Assembly: GCA_900617975.1 (NCBI GenBank)
Contig: UZAE01000639.1
Coordinates: 1 to 20,209, forward strand
Origin: Rodentolepis nana
Lineage: Eukaryota > Platyhelminthes > Cestoda > Cyclophyllidea > Hymenolepididae
DNA: 20,209 nucleotides
Reading direction: 5' to 3'
The notes under the pieces are model-generated. The model was not told the origin of the DNA. It saw nothing but the letters and a program-made list of their open reading frames with translations, and made no database searches. Positions 9,901 through 18,748 of the stretch are shown here, one piece after another. The position numbers were made by a program, and so were the translations under genes. The stretch's first letter is position 1, and every line of letters starts with the position of its first letter.

Positions 9901-10433
9901 TAGATTTGAATTTTGAAACTCTTCTCCTATTTATTTTAAATAACGGCATATATATAGGCCATCCTATGTAATATTATTTTGATTTTGCTGAACACATTAA
10001 CCAACCTATTAATTAATTGAAATCAACATGATTTTCATTTATTTGCACAAAATGGAATTTCAATTAAGTTATTGCGCATATTTAAAATGATTTCAATGAA
10101 TTTGTAAGCTGAAAATAGCTGCATGAATTTTGTTGTTTAAATGATACGATAAAAAAAGGAAAATAAAACTGTGCTAATTGATAGAATCTGTTGCTTGATA
10201 AAATCAATTCATCTTTGATAGATAGTTATTATTTGTATTGTTATAGATTAAGATATTCAACTCAAATATTATCAGTTAAAGTTATTTAGAAAAAAAGACT
10301 AAAAAGATGTTGGATGCTCACATTGCTGTTTGAATTTTCACGATGTCACGGGCTTCAGAGTTTATTGGTTACTTGCAGAAATAAATACCTCTTCCAGCAA
10401 AATTAGCCATGTGCCGAAAAAAACAACTAAACG
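6956..10433. other. No gene seen; one faint diverged duplication
   Basis: About 3.5 kb without a supportable gene. Overlapping ATG frames at 7405-7665 and 7470-7652 use different phases of the same stretch; neither matches a known family. Frames at 7810-8049, 8206-8391 and 8830-9048 (all -) are at chance length. A good-looking acceptor (TTCTTTCCTTTCAG ending near 8590) is followed by only 15-18 open codons. Segments near 7170-7260 and 8740-8831 share CTGTGAAACAGG and weaker flanking similarity. TA-rich simple sequence lies near 8050-8092. Confidence 0.5.
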
Positions 10434-10658
10434 ATGCTCGTTCAATCTGGCGTTGATGCTATTGCGTTCATGACTATTTTTGTAAATCAATTACCTCCCA
10501 TAAACTTCGTTTTTTAGCAAGAATAATGTTTTTTTCCATTTGCTTTGCAGATTACATTTGTCATCTTCCTCGCTGTTCTAATTATTCAAATACAAGTTTA
10601 TGCATGCGACGAAGACGGAAAACCTTGGTCGAGAAACGGATATCAAATTCGATCCTAA
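10434..10658 (+). CDS. Putative small secreted peptide gene, two exons (10434-10481, 10551-10658)
   Basis: The model joins a first exon, with in-frame ATGs at 10434 and 10470, to a second exon at 10551 across a 69-nt intron (10482-10550, GTAAAT to TTTGCTTTGCAG). The join is in phase 0. From the second ATG the product has 39 residues (51 from the first). The hydrophobic core ITFVIFLAVLIIQIQVYA ends in V-Y-A, a classic signal-peptidase site, and the predicted mature peptide is CDEDGKPWSRNGYQIRS with one cysteine. TAA at 10656-10658 is followed by AATAAA at 10719. The upstream ATG has A at -3, the downstream one does not, while the downstream start gives the more normal signal-peptide length. 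Intron retention would end at TAG 10516. The donor lacks G at +5, so the first exon could lie elsewhere. I recognise no family; C-x-x-DGK-x(5)-G loosely recalls the start of single-VWC-domain peptides, which is speculation. Confidence 0.45.
10482..10550 (+). other. Predicted 69-nt intron of the small peptide gene
   Basis: Begins GTAAATCAATTACC and ends CCATTTGCTTTGCAG with a run of seven T upstream. Removing it keeps the frame and creates an uninterrupted signal peptide; leaving it in introduces TAG at 10516-10518. The donor is suboptimal and the acceptor is good. Splicing is inferred, not observed. Confidence 0.42.
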
Positions 10659-10718
10659 ATTTGCTTCGCGAACAAAGTGCTATTTTGTGATATTTTCTGT
10701 TGAAGTACTTAAAATTTG

Positions 10719-10724
10719 AATAAA
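10719..10724 (+). promoter_or_regulatory. Polyadenylation signal AATAAA
   Basis: Canonical hexamer 61 bases after the stop codon of the small peptide gene, with a T/G-rich stretch (TTGATGCTTGTCTTTTAC) starting 16 bases later, as expected downstream of a cleavage site. AATAAA is common in A+T-rich DNA, so the support comes from its position. Confidence 0.45.
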
Positions 10725-10759
10725 TTTCTTCCATTATAATTTGATGCTTGTCTTTTACT

Positions 10760-11606
10760 GAAACAAATTAGATGCGTAAAAATATGTTGTTCCTTGTTTT
10801 GAAAATATCGTATTTTTCAAGTAAATGAACAGTGCAATATTATAAATAATAATTGATGGCTCTAGTGTTGATGGAGAAAGATATAAATAGAAGTTACTTG
10901 CAGCCATAGCAACGATATTTGAGTAATAGGAACCACTTTGGTTGTCACCCAATTAGTTGCCTCGATTACTAATTGTGTAGATAGCTCAATAGTTAGGAGT
11001 AACAAAGCAACAGTTCTCTCACAAACCTAGAGCCTTCCTAAAATAAAATGAAATCAGAGTTATTCAAGAGGAAATTCGCATTTTAATTGAAGTTAAAATT
11101 ATTTTGAACGATCAGGTAGGAAACGTAAGGAAACAAGCATATTATTTAAAGGAAAAATTCATTGTCAAGAGTTGGAAAAGCCAAAAACCAAATTGCATTG
11201 AATTTAGCAAACAAGACAAAGTGCTCTCTTGCTAATACTGGTGAATATCATGAGAGTTCTCGGTTTCCGATATTTTTGGGTCTGGTAATCTGTTATGGGA
11301 CAATATCAGAATAGTGCTAGAGCGAAATTCATTATTACTTAGGAATGGGGCTAAACAACTTTTAAAATTAAGTTGTACACTAATCAAAAAGAAATCTCAA
11401 TATTGCCCATGGATACTCAAATATATTAAATGATTTAATAGAAATGAAAAGAAGTGCGTAGGATAAATATAACTAAGTGCAAAGACGATGATCCGCAACA
11501 TCTATTGTTGATTATTAAAATTGGCCATAGAAATTAAGATAAAATCTGATTTTCACATAATCTTTCATTATATATAAACAATTCTTGTATTTGCTCCATT
11601 AAATCT
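10760..11606. other. No gene seen
   Basis: A+T-rich DNA after the small peptide gene. The 65-codon frame at 10755-10952 (-) lies antisense to the region just past the polyadenylation signal and is at chance length. No repeat or RNA gene was recognised. Confidence 0.5.
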
Positions 11607-12126
11607 CTATGGGGGTTTAACGGTACTCGCATTGCGCATATACATCATGAAGGCACATGTAATTTGGTCGTCCTCATCTTGTAGACCAATATGAATCGGT
11701 TCCAAATACTTTTCGTTAAACCAGTTTTGCCTTTGTGTTTCGAGATGCAAGTTTGTTAGCAATGATGTGCAAATATTTTCTACGTCAGTCGACGCAGCTA
11801 AGTTTTACACAAACCGTTGGCAAATATGCAATATGATGCAATTAAATCGAATTTCTTCAAATTTGATTCATCGAATATTGTTCATTTTGAGGTGGAAAGT
11901 AGCAGTTTCATGAGTCATGTCTTTCAGTTCACCTTTAAAGTCATTTAGTTATTCACACAGGAAGCATTTAAAACAGTTAAATATCAATTAAAGCATTATA
12001 TGTATTTCATTTTAAATTCTATTTCAAAACATGGTATATTTTTCAGGATCTAAGGTAGGAAAGCATACAATTACATGCCAAAAGTAGTGGAGGCCGGGTC
12101 TTAACAGCATTGGACAAGCCTCAACC
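11607..12126 (-). pseudogene. Possible decayed coding relict, unidentified
   Basis: One minus-strand frame gives coding-like segments broken by stops. From 12126 down, a stretch includes ACPMLLRPGLHYFWHVIVCF and ends at a stop near 12036. A second segment (about 11937-11874) reads NDFKGELKDMTHETATFHLK. After a TGA and a TAA, a third runs 65 codons (11804-11610) and includes HLETQRQNWFNEKYLEP, GLQDEDDQITCAFMMYMRNA and a terminal TVKPP before TAG at 11607. The base mix is richer in G+C than its flanks. I recognise no family. The G+C-rich part at 12060-12130 is also open in other frames, so the strand is least certain there. Several 60-codon open runs are expected by chance in 20 kb, so the case rests on composition and shared phase. 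Confidence 0.3.
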
Positions 12127-12212
12127 TATGCACAATTGCTTCTAGGTCCTTTCTAGAAAATTTTTTTTATTTGTAAACAATTGAATTAACATCGTTATAG
12201 CCAAATTCTATT

Positions 12213-12214
12213 TA
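12213..12214. repeat. TA target-site dinucleotide, left
   Basis: TA directly outside the left terminal repeat, matching 13507-13508. Mariner elements insert at TA and duplicate it. Confidence 0.85.
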
Positions 12215-12244
12215 TTAGGTTGGCAACCAAGTCATAGCCGATTT
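12215..12244 (+). repeat. mariner terminal inverted repeat, 3' end of the gene
   Basis: Begins TTAGGTTGGCAACCAAGTCA, the expected mariner end. It matches the reverse complement of 13477-13506 at 24 of 30 positions, with the central GTTGGCAAC and AAGTCAT blocks identical. Confidence 0.92.
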
Positions 12245-12287
12245 AAAATAAGAAGGCAAATTCGGAATTTTTGTTTAAAAATATAAC

Positions 12288-12293
12288 TTTATT
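12288..12293 (-). promoter_or_regulatory. AATAAA overlapping the transposase stop codon
   Basis: On the minus strand the last codon and stop read GAATAAAG, so the TAA stop (12291-12289) lies inside a canonical AATAAA. This leaves a short 3' untranslated region within the element. Confidence 0.6.
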
Positions 12294-13323
12294 CAATTAG
12301 ATATTGGCCGTTCTTGTCGATGACCTTTTTCCATCGTTCTGGCAGAGTAAAAATTCCCCGTTCGTAAAATTTCTGGTCTTTGCTATTAAAAAACTGAATT
12401 AGGTGTGATCCGACATCATCCGCGTTGTTAAAAATGTTACCATTTAAAGAGTTTTGCATGGAACGAAACAAATGGTAATCCGAAGGCGCAAGGTCAGGGC
12501 TATATGGTGGGTGTGACAAAACATCCCAACCCAGTTCCAATAATTTTTGCCGAGTAACCAAAGATGTGTGGGACCTTGCGTTATCATGATGGAAAACAAC
12601 ACCCTTCCGATTTGATAATGCCGGTCTCTTATCTTCAATTGCATCCTTCAGTTTTTCGAGTTCTTCAACATACACATTTGACTTTATCGTTTGGTTCTGC
12701 GGCATGAGTTCAAAATACAAAATTCCTTTGTGATCCCCCACCAGACTGACAGCATTACTTTTTTGGGGGTGAATCTCTGCTTTTGATACCGTTTGGGCTG
12801 GTTGATCTGGCTTCACCCATGATCTCTTGCGAGTAATGACATTGTTATAAACTATCCACTTTTCGTCGCCAGTAACTAGGTTCTTCAGAAATGGATCATT
12901 CTCATTGCGTTTCAGTAGGGAATCACAGATGCTAATCCGTTGCGTCAAATGAATTTCCTTTAACTCATGAGGGATCCATAAATCAAGTTTCTTGACATGA
13001 CTAAGGGTTTTTAATTCTTTTTCAATGCATGTATGCGACACATTGAGCTTGTCTGCAATATCTCGTGTTGTGCTGTGACGATTTGGATCGATAATGGCCT
13101 TGATATGGGTTTCATCCACTTCGACTGGGCGGCCAGATCGTTGTGAAATTTTCAGTGAAAAATCACCGGAACGAAATCTTTCAAACCAATTTCGACACTG
13201 CTTTTCTTTTAAGGCTTCATCTCCATATACGGCACATAACTTCTTTTGTGCTTGCGATGCGTTCTCGCCTTTTCGGAAGTAATACAATAAAATGTGTCGG
13301 AAGTTCATGTCCTGTTCTTTCAT
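12289..13323 (-). CDS. mariner transposase (DD34D), 344 aa, with a compensated internal frameshift
   Basis: This transposase would bind the element's inverted repeats and catalyse cut-and-paste insertion at TA in the nucleus. The N-terminal DNA-binding part carries two helix-turn-helix regions (about 20-50 and 83-110) joined by SGRPVEVD (63-70). The linker has WIPHEL (116-121). The catalytic residues are D153 in TGDEKW, D247 in HHDNAR and D282 in PSDYHLF; the last two are separated by 34 residues, giving DD34D. YSPDLAP is at 274-280. Length matches the family (about 345). The start at 13321 follows KEQDMNFRHILLYYF-type mariner N-termini. Residues 186-196 (PQKSNAVSLVG) are out of phase: the next frame of the same DNA reads KKVMLSVWW, a conserved family block. 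The net change is +3, so the frame reopens. Family-typical prolines are serines in HHDNARSH and VLSHPPY. I expect little or no activity. Confidence 0.95.
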   Translation of the reverse strand: MKEQDMNFRHILLYYFRKGENASQAQKKLCAVYGDEALKEKQCRNWFERFRSGDFSLKISQRSGRPVEVDETHIKAIIDPNRHSTTRDIADKLNVSHTCIEKELKTLSHVKKLDLWIPHELKEIHLTQRISICDSLLKRNENDPFLKNLVTGDEKWIVYNNVITRKRSWVKPDQPAQTVSKAEIHPQKSNAVSLVGDHKGILYFELMPQNQTIKSNVYVEELEKLKDAIEDKRPALSNRKGVVFHHDNARSHTSLVTRQKLLELGWDVLSHPPYSPDLAPSDYHLFRSMQNSLNGNIFNNADDVGSHLIQFFNSKDQKFYERGIFTLPERWKKVIDKNGQYLIE

Positions 13324-13476
13324 TTTTAAATTGTGATAAAAACAAAACTAAAGAACTAAACAAAAAAAATTTCTTACTAATTAACCTAGAAGCCCATAGA
13401 GTAAGAAAAAGATATAGGTTAGATGCTCTGGCCACGTTAACGAAACAAAAGAAAGTATATAGTGAATTTGTCAACA

Positions 13477-13506
13477 AAAACGACAATGACTTAGTTGCCA
13501 ACTCAA
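13477..13506 (-). repeat. mariner terminal inverted repeat, 5' end of the gene
   Basis: On the minus strand it reads TTGAGTTGGCAACTAAGTCA and on through TTGTCGTTTT. Compared with the other end it has GA in place of AG at positions 3-4, plus four further differences in 30. Changes at the outermost bases could weaken cleavage. Confidence 0.9.
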
Positions 13507-13508
13507 TA
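13507..13508. repeat. TA target-site dinucleotide, right
   Basis: TA directly outside the right terminal repeat, matching 12213-12214. Confidence 0.85.
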
Positions 13509-13879
13509 CTTTTATCAGGAAGTGATTAATTTCGTCGTTTTATTAGACCGAATTGATTCAGTCGGCTACTGAAGCATTCAAAACCAAAAAAACCAGTGGG
13601 TATAATCGGAAAAATTTAAATTTATAATTTTGATTCTCTTCGATTTTACTGCATATTTTACTACTTCCTTGAGTTTTTTATTACTTTCAATCATCGACGT
13701 TGGAATGTAATTTAGTAGAGCAATTATTTGTAGAGAAAGAGTTGAGCATACGGTTATAAAATATTCAGTAGGCCTTGAAACGTAATTCATTTCCTTGCAA
13801 ATTATTATTACTCTTCTTTCTAAATTTATACTGTGTCTTTCGCAATTTAAACGAAAATAGTATATTTTGTATATTTTAC
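13509..13879. other. No gene seen
   Basis: Flank of the transposon. A 103-codon ATG frame lies at 13578-13889 (-). It is the longest frame outside the transposon, but about one such frame is expected by chance in 20 kb of this composition. It is rich in K, I and N codons forced by A+T content, and matches no family I know. Confidence 0.5.
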
Positions 13880-13915
13880 ATGATTTCATTAATTAATACA
13901 AGTTAATGAAATCAT
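13880..13915. repeat. Perfect 13-bp inverted repeat, 10-nt loop
   Basis: ATGATTTCATTAA (13880-13892) is followed by a 10-base loop and by its exact complement TTAATGAAATCAT (13903-13915). It overlaps the palindrome at 13913-13926. The stem is A+T-rich and too short for a typical microRNA precursor. It could be a relic of a small inverted-repeat element. Confidence 0.8.
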
Positions 13916-13926
13916 TGTTAACAATG
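13913..13926. repeat. Perfect 14-bp palindrome
   Basis: CATTGTTAACAATG is self-complementary with no loop and shares its first three bases with the right arm of the hairpin at 13880-13915. No binding protein can be named from sequence alone. Confidence 0.8.
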
Positions 13927-14986
13927 CTGCTGCACATTATCATTTCAGGCGTGAAATTTAACAAAAAAATATAATGAAAGAAATATATTCAAATGATTAT
14001 GCTTTAATGTAAATAATCATTGATGGACCTAACAAATAAGGGCCTCAATACTTCACATGACAACATTGTCATCTTACATTAAATCATATGCATAGGCTTG
14101 TAACGGGAGGATCTGAACTGCAAGTAAATTAGTATATGGAATCTGGATAGTGAATAAAATAATATTATGTAGAGATTAAAAAAAATGTCTTAAGAACCAG
14201 TTGATTTGCAAGTTTTGTCAAGGTCTAATAAATTTATACCAAGTTTAAGTGGGTATCACTTTTTCTTTTTATTTTTCAACACAAAGCTCTTGGCATAGAT
14301 AAGGTATTGTTTTGTGCAAGCAGGCAAATGACTCTAAAGCACATAATTTTGTGTATAACAATCTACTGAGTGAGCTGTCACTAGTTCTATAAGTTAATAA
14401 TAATATTATTAGAGAATGCCTCGTTAGTTTTTTGCTAAACATAACTGGATATATTTGATTTGAATTAAATCTATAACGAGATTAATTACTTTGATAGATA
14501 TTTTTTCAAAATCATTAATAAACTGTGGCCTCTTCACAAGGGTAACTAATTAGTGAACTCTTGGTATCAAAGCCGATTTGGCTTCGATATTTACTTTTGC
14601 AATGGAAAGTAATTGAAATGTCGGAAACAGGTTCCAGAATTTTCACAAGTGAATTAGCAAACTTTTCTACATAGACTATGTCTTTCCCTCAAATACACTT
14701 CATTTTTGAATCAACGTTTGGCTATACACTGTAAATCTGAGTCACAACGGAACAAGAAAGGCACCATCAGTCATAGTTGGATTGATGTAATCTAGTGAAA
14801 GTGTGCAACATTGACAATACGTTTTTTGAAGTTAAATATAAATTATTTAAAAAAAAGATTTGATTGATTTTTCTCTAAAGCATTTTTAAGATACAATATA
14901 AATTTTGATGACAGCGTTGTTTACAACCATTCATCATATTATATTAATGAATAGCAGTGTCAGTATTGTTGTATGGCATAATAAAA
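13927..14986. other. No gene seen
   Basis: About 1 kb of A+T-rich sequence with frequent stops in all frames that I followed. No repeat, RNA gene or splice-bounded exon was recognised. Confidence 0.55.
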
Positions 14987-15015
14987 ATCGATTATATATA
15001 TATATATATATCGAT
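14987..15015. repeat. TA-rich palindromic tract bounded by ATCGAT
   Basis: ATCGAT at 14987-14992 and 15010-15015 enclose a run of nine TA units (14993-15010). The arms are complementary with a one-base slip, so the tract could fold into a hairpin. It is most simply a microsatellite. Confidence 0.85.
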
Positions 15016-15134
15016 ATTTATTGATATATTGATATCCAAATCTGTAATTGAGCAATCCAAATGGATGATTTTGAGTTAAAATAAAAGAAATCCCTTTCCT
15101 CAATTTACTATTTGCTTTATTAAAGATTGGAATT

Positions 15135-15140
15135 ATGTTA
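15135..15140. repeat. Target-site duplication candidate, tail side of copy 3
   Basis: ATGTTA here matches 15456-15461 on the other side of the element. Together with copy 2, two independent insertions show different matching hexamers at the same element boundaries. Confidence 0.5.
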
Positions 15141-15455
15141 CTTAATTTATTTATTTCAAATGGCAGGCATCATTAACCCTTTAGTTGACTTCAGGCTTCA
15201 CAGTAAAGAAGGTAAACATCAAAGTGGCAAAACGTCGAGAGGGGGACAGAATAATGATTCACAGACGTAAAAGAGACAGATAGACACAAAGGTAGAGAAA
15301 AGGTGAGGTGAGTACTGTGAAATTATTCGAATATGAAATGTAGTGGGGTCTTGGTAATTTGAAGTCAGAAGTCAACACCGAATAATAGGCTTTTTGCCGT
15401 ATGAGTATACGTTGCCCAGGGTGCATCTCGTGGAGGTAAGTCCATTGCACACCCC
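15141..15455 (-). repeat. SINE-like dispersed repeat, copy 3 (full length, 315 bp)
   Basis: On the minus strand it begins GGGGTGTGCAATGGACTTAC and continues CTCCACGAGATGCACCCTGG. After the pyrimidine-rich middle it ends GCCATTTGAAATAAATAAAT. Compared with copies 1 and 4 it lacks about ten bases (the AACTATC segment) near the 3' end. ATGTTA flanks it on both sides (15135-15140, 15456-15461). The plus strand of its head again carries GGAG followed by GTAAGT (15436-15441). The 74-codon minus-strand frame at 15259-15483 is repeat sequence and not a gene. Confidence 0.8.
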
Positions 15456-15461
15456 ATGTTA
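15456..15461. repeat. Target-site duplication candidate, head side of copy 3
   Basis: ATGTTA immediately after the CCCC boundary of the repeat head, matching 15135-15140. Confidence 0.5.
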
Positions 15462-18400
15462 ATATATTATCACTTAAAAACACGTTTATGTTCCTTGCCT
15501 TTTCTAATAGTTATAAAAAACCGCACCCATATTTAATCAATTGACTTTGTTTAGCCAAACTTATCTTGGCTTAACATTTTAACATGAATGCCTGTTATCA
15601 CTTCCAACCAAAAAATCTTTAGCTTTGCCTATAACCTCTATTAATGTATCCACATTAAGACTCCAATCTTGCAATACCACTAAAATTTCAGTGTGAACAT
15701 GAAAGTCATCCATTGAAATTTTCAAATTTATTGCATATCATTTAAATTTTACCAAAAATTTAAATCATCTTATAAATAATCAGTGGAACGCTTCAGATGC
15801 TCAGAAAAATACTTCACAAAACCAATTGAGAACTTTATTCAAGAACTCCCGGTTGTTAATTGCGCAAAACTCTTATAAGCTTAAAGATAAATGAAGAGAA
15901 TGAAAGAAATTTGGTTGCCGGTAATAGTGTGTTTGGTGTGATTATTTACGAAATATCAACATAAAGAGTCTACCTATGGGGAAGTAAGCCATGAAAACAT
16001 TAGAAGTTTAATTGACTTAGAAATTAAAAAAAAACATTTAGATACATTAAGTAAATATTTAAAAGACAAAATTAATATTACTAAATTGTGAGAGTAAATG
16101 AACTAAATTTCAGTTAAATTCAAAAGTTCTCCATATGTGCTGAAAGTTATCATTTTTTCTGTTGTATTTTCAAAACAAGCAAATTGCACATTTATAGGCA
16201 ATCGCTTGTACCTTTTAAGTTAATTTGTAGTGACAAACGGTGAGGAAACTTCTTATTGGTCTAAACGCGCAATCAAAATTATCAGCATCAAAAGTTATTT
16301 ATTAAATTTTTTCAATAGTTATGCTTAATGTCTCACTAACCTCACATTTATGTCATATTATATTTGGCGGTACATGGTTTAAGCACTTTCACACATTAAG
16401 TGATATGGTGTGAAGAATAATTTCGACATATTGTAAATAAAAATAGTCTCGGACAACAATTTAAGCTCTAAATAATATTATTATGAAAAATGAATAAAGT
16501 TAGAATTGAATCACAACAGGGTACAAAAATTTCCATTATGGTGAATTGCAACGAATTCATGTTGAAATCTATTTATCTGGTTTTATTAAAAAGATTAAAG
16601 GAGAGGGTTTTCTCGATATGCTAATTTAAAGTACAATCTAAGCAGGGCACTAAAATATTAGGGTTAATTTATTTAGCCTAAATATTATAAAAATATAAAA
16701 CAGGAAGAAAATTGCATTTTCAAAGTTCTTTTCCACTAATTAAAAAGAACACTCACGACAAACATGATACAAGTATTGCAGTTAGTGATCTTAGATTTGG
16801 AATTGGCGTTTAGAACATACAATGGTATTAAAATTTCTTGCTAGCTTTCAACCCAAAGGGGATTCAGAATGACGATTATCTATTCTTGAGAGTGAGCACT
16901 GGTAATGGCGGTGATCCATTCATCATGATGTAGTCTAAAGCCCCAATTTCCATAAAAATATTGACCTCTTTATTCCATTCCTTTTAATGAGATTGATATC
17001 TTGGCGACAGTTTTTAAGAAAAATAACTATGGCAAAAGATGAAAACTTGGTTAATATTTTATTAGCAAATTTTATCCTTATTATTTAAAGGTGAAAAAAC
17101 ACTATTTCTAAAGAAAGCAAATATGATTTGCTTACTTAATTAAAAGTCACGGTTAATCAATTTGCAATAGCTGATGCTCAATGATAAAAAGATAATTTTG
17201 AATTTCTTCTTAAGGGTCTAAGGATTCAAATATGTTGACTTTACTTTAGGTATGCTTTTTCAAAACAAATAATAAAGCAAATGGAACAATATTGTATTAC
17301 GATTTAGAATAGATCTGCTACAAAGTTTGCAAATTTTGTGAAAATTCTTCTCTAAGGAAGTTCAACTGTACTACCGAATTCAAGTACTTCTTGCGAATGT
17401 ACGAACTAATTTTAGTTTGTTTCCAATAATTGGGTAGGGAAATTTTCCTACGGTACTCAAAATATTGAAAGGTTTTGTATGTGGCTCTGATAAAGTTAAA
17501 GACAAAGGCAAGTTTAACTAGACGTGACTTATCGGCTGTTTTGGCAAATGGTAAGTTTAATTGCATGTGCCTTAATAAAGATTTTTACCTTGCATGCCAT
17601 AATGAAAAACTTGATCACAATACGTGCCTTATAAATTTGAGTTCGAAAGTTCAAGAATCGATCTTCAACATCGTTTTCTACTTCATGAATACATTATCAA
17701 CGTGTTAATATTGTGATTGATTTTTTTAAATTTTTCTGAGGCTGTCATTGAATGATTTAGCCAAAAACCAATTTGAATCCATAATTTTGCTGACTGATTA
17801 GGAGCTCCTTATTTGAAAGCAATTTGAGAATGTTTTGAAGTTATCTTCCCAAAGGCAAACTAAGCCAATTAATTGAACTCTAAATATCTCTGTCTATTTT
17901 TATTTTTATCTATTTACATCAATTTGATATTATAACAATTTTATGCAAAGTCGAGAACATTAAAGTCATTTTAATGTAAATTATTAGATTTGACAATCAC
18001 TTCAACTGACTGACTGGTTAAATTTAAAAACAAGCCAAATTATTAATGCTTTCAACCGTCTTTTTATCCAATGATTTCTACTACTTTTCTAAAACCTGAA
18101 AAGGGAAAGGTATTGTATAATAATGACTATGTTGGGTTCTTCCATAGATCATATTTAATAACTAAATGACTTGGACAATATTGCTGAACGGGTTAATACA
18201 ATTTACAGACAAATTTAATGAATAAATATAATATAACAATCAATCACTAGTTATTTATATTTGAATGGGATTCATTGAACAACATTTGAAATACGTGAAC
18301 TAGCTTGTCATATGCACCGCTAATCTAAGCGTTGCAATTTGGTAGAGAGAAGTGTTCACTGGATGAAAAAGAAGTAAATAAAGCCAAATTTGGTATCTAA

Positions 18401-18731
18401 ACTGTTAAACGACCAATATGCAAGTGTTGTTCAACTTAGAGGTTATGCGCAAGCTAGAGAAGATTTTGTGGGCAGCTTTGTAGCTTATTAATAGAGGAGT
18501 ATAATTGAATTCTAGCCTTTCAAAACCTGCCAGATAAAAAAATTTATATATAATAACTTAGTTTAGCGAACCTATTTCAAAGTAAATGCAATCTTCTGCG
18601 TTTATTTGAAAACCAAAATCTAATAAATTTGACAAAATTGACACAAATTTCAGTTTCAAAACTTTTAAAAAACTATATTAAATTATATTTTGATGAATAT
18701 ATCAAATTGGAACCGGAGGTTTTCACAAATA
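15462..18731. other. No gene seen
   Basis: Over 3 kb of A+T-rich DNA. The only block that stands out is 17318-17708, where minus-strand (82 codons from ATG at 17566) and plus-strand (79 open codons from 17469, no early ATG) frames overlap. The plus strand has a strong donor-like ATG/GTAAGT at 17551-17556. No acceptor, start or known family supports either strand. Confidence 0.5.
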
Positions 18732-18748
18732 ATATATATATATATATA
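18732..18748. repeat. (AT)8 microsatellite
   Basis: Eight AT units and a trailing A. A 12-bp palindrome AAGGAGCTCCTT lies shortly after, at 18776-18787. No function is suggested. Confidence 0.9.

Larger units (their letters stand above)
12215..13506 (-). mobile_element. mariner-family DNA transposon, near complete, 1292 bp
   Basis: The element is bounded by inverted repeats of about 30 bp and by TA dinucleotides at 12213-12214 and 13507-13508. It encodes one transposase on the minus strand (12289-13323), with 183 bp upstream of the ATG and 74 bp after the stop. Total length and layout fit Tc1/mariner elements of the mariner branch (about 1.3 kb, single intronless gene). Terminal repeat and protein motifs place it with the arthropod mariner lineages near the mellifera and cecropia subfamilies, a placement made from recalled motifs, not from an alignment. 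Such elements transfer horizontally between arthropods, so it gives little evidence about the host species. Mismatches between the ends and a locally shifted reading frame suggest an ageing, probably non-autonomous copy. Confidence 0.95.

Noticed and set aside
10755..10952. 65-codon minus-strand ATG frame
   Set aside because: Chance-level length, antisense to the 3' flank of the better-supported small peptide gene, with no family motif.
13094..13529. Plus-strand frames of 62 and 128 codons and a minus-strand 94-codon frame overlapping the transposase start
   Set aside because: They are antisense or out-of-phase shadows of the mariner transposase and its upstream region; the transposase frame carries all family motifs.
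13578..13889. 103-codon minus-strand ATG frame beside the transposon
   Set aside because: In DNA of about 70% A+T the stop chance is near 0.08 per codon, so roughly one frame of this length is expected in 20 kb on both strands. Its residues are dominated by A+T-forced codons and no motif is recognisable.
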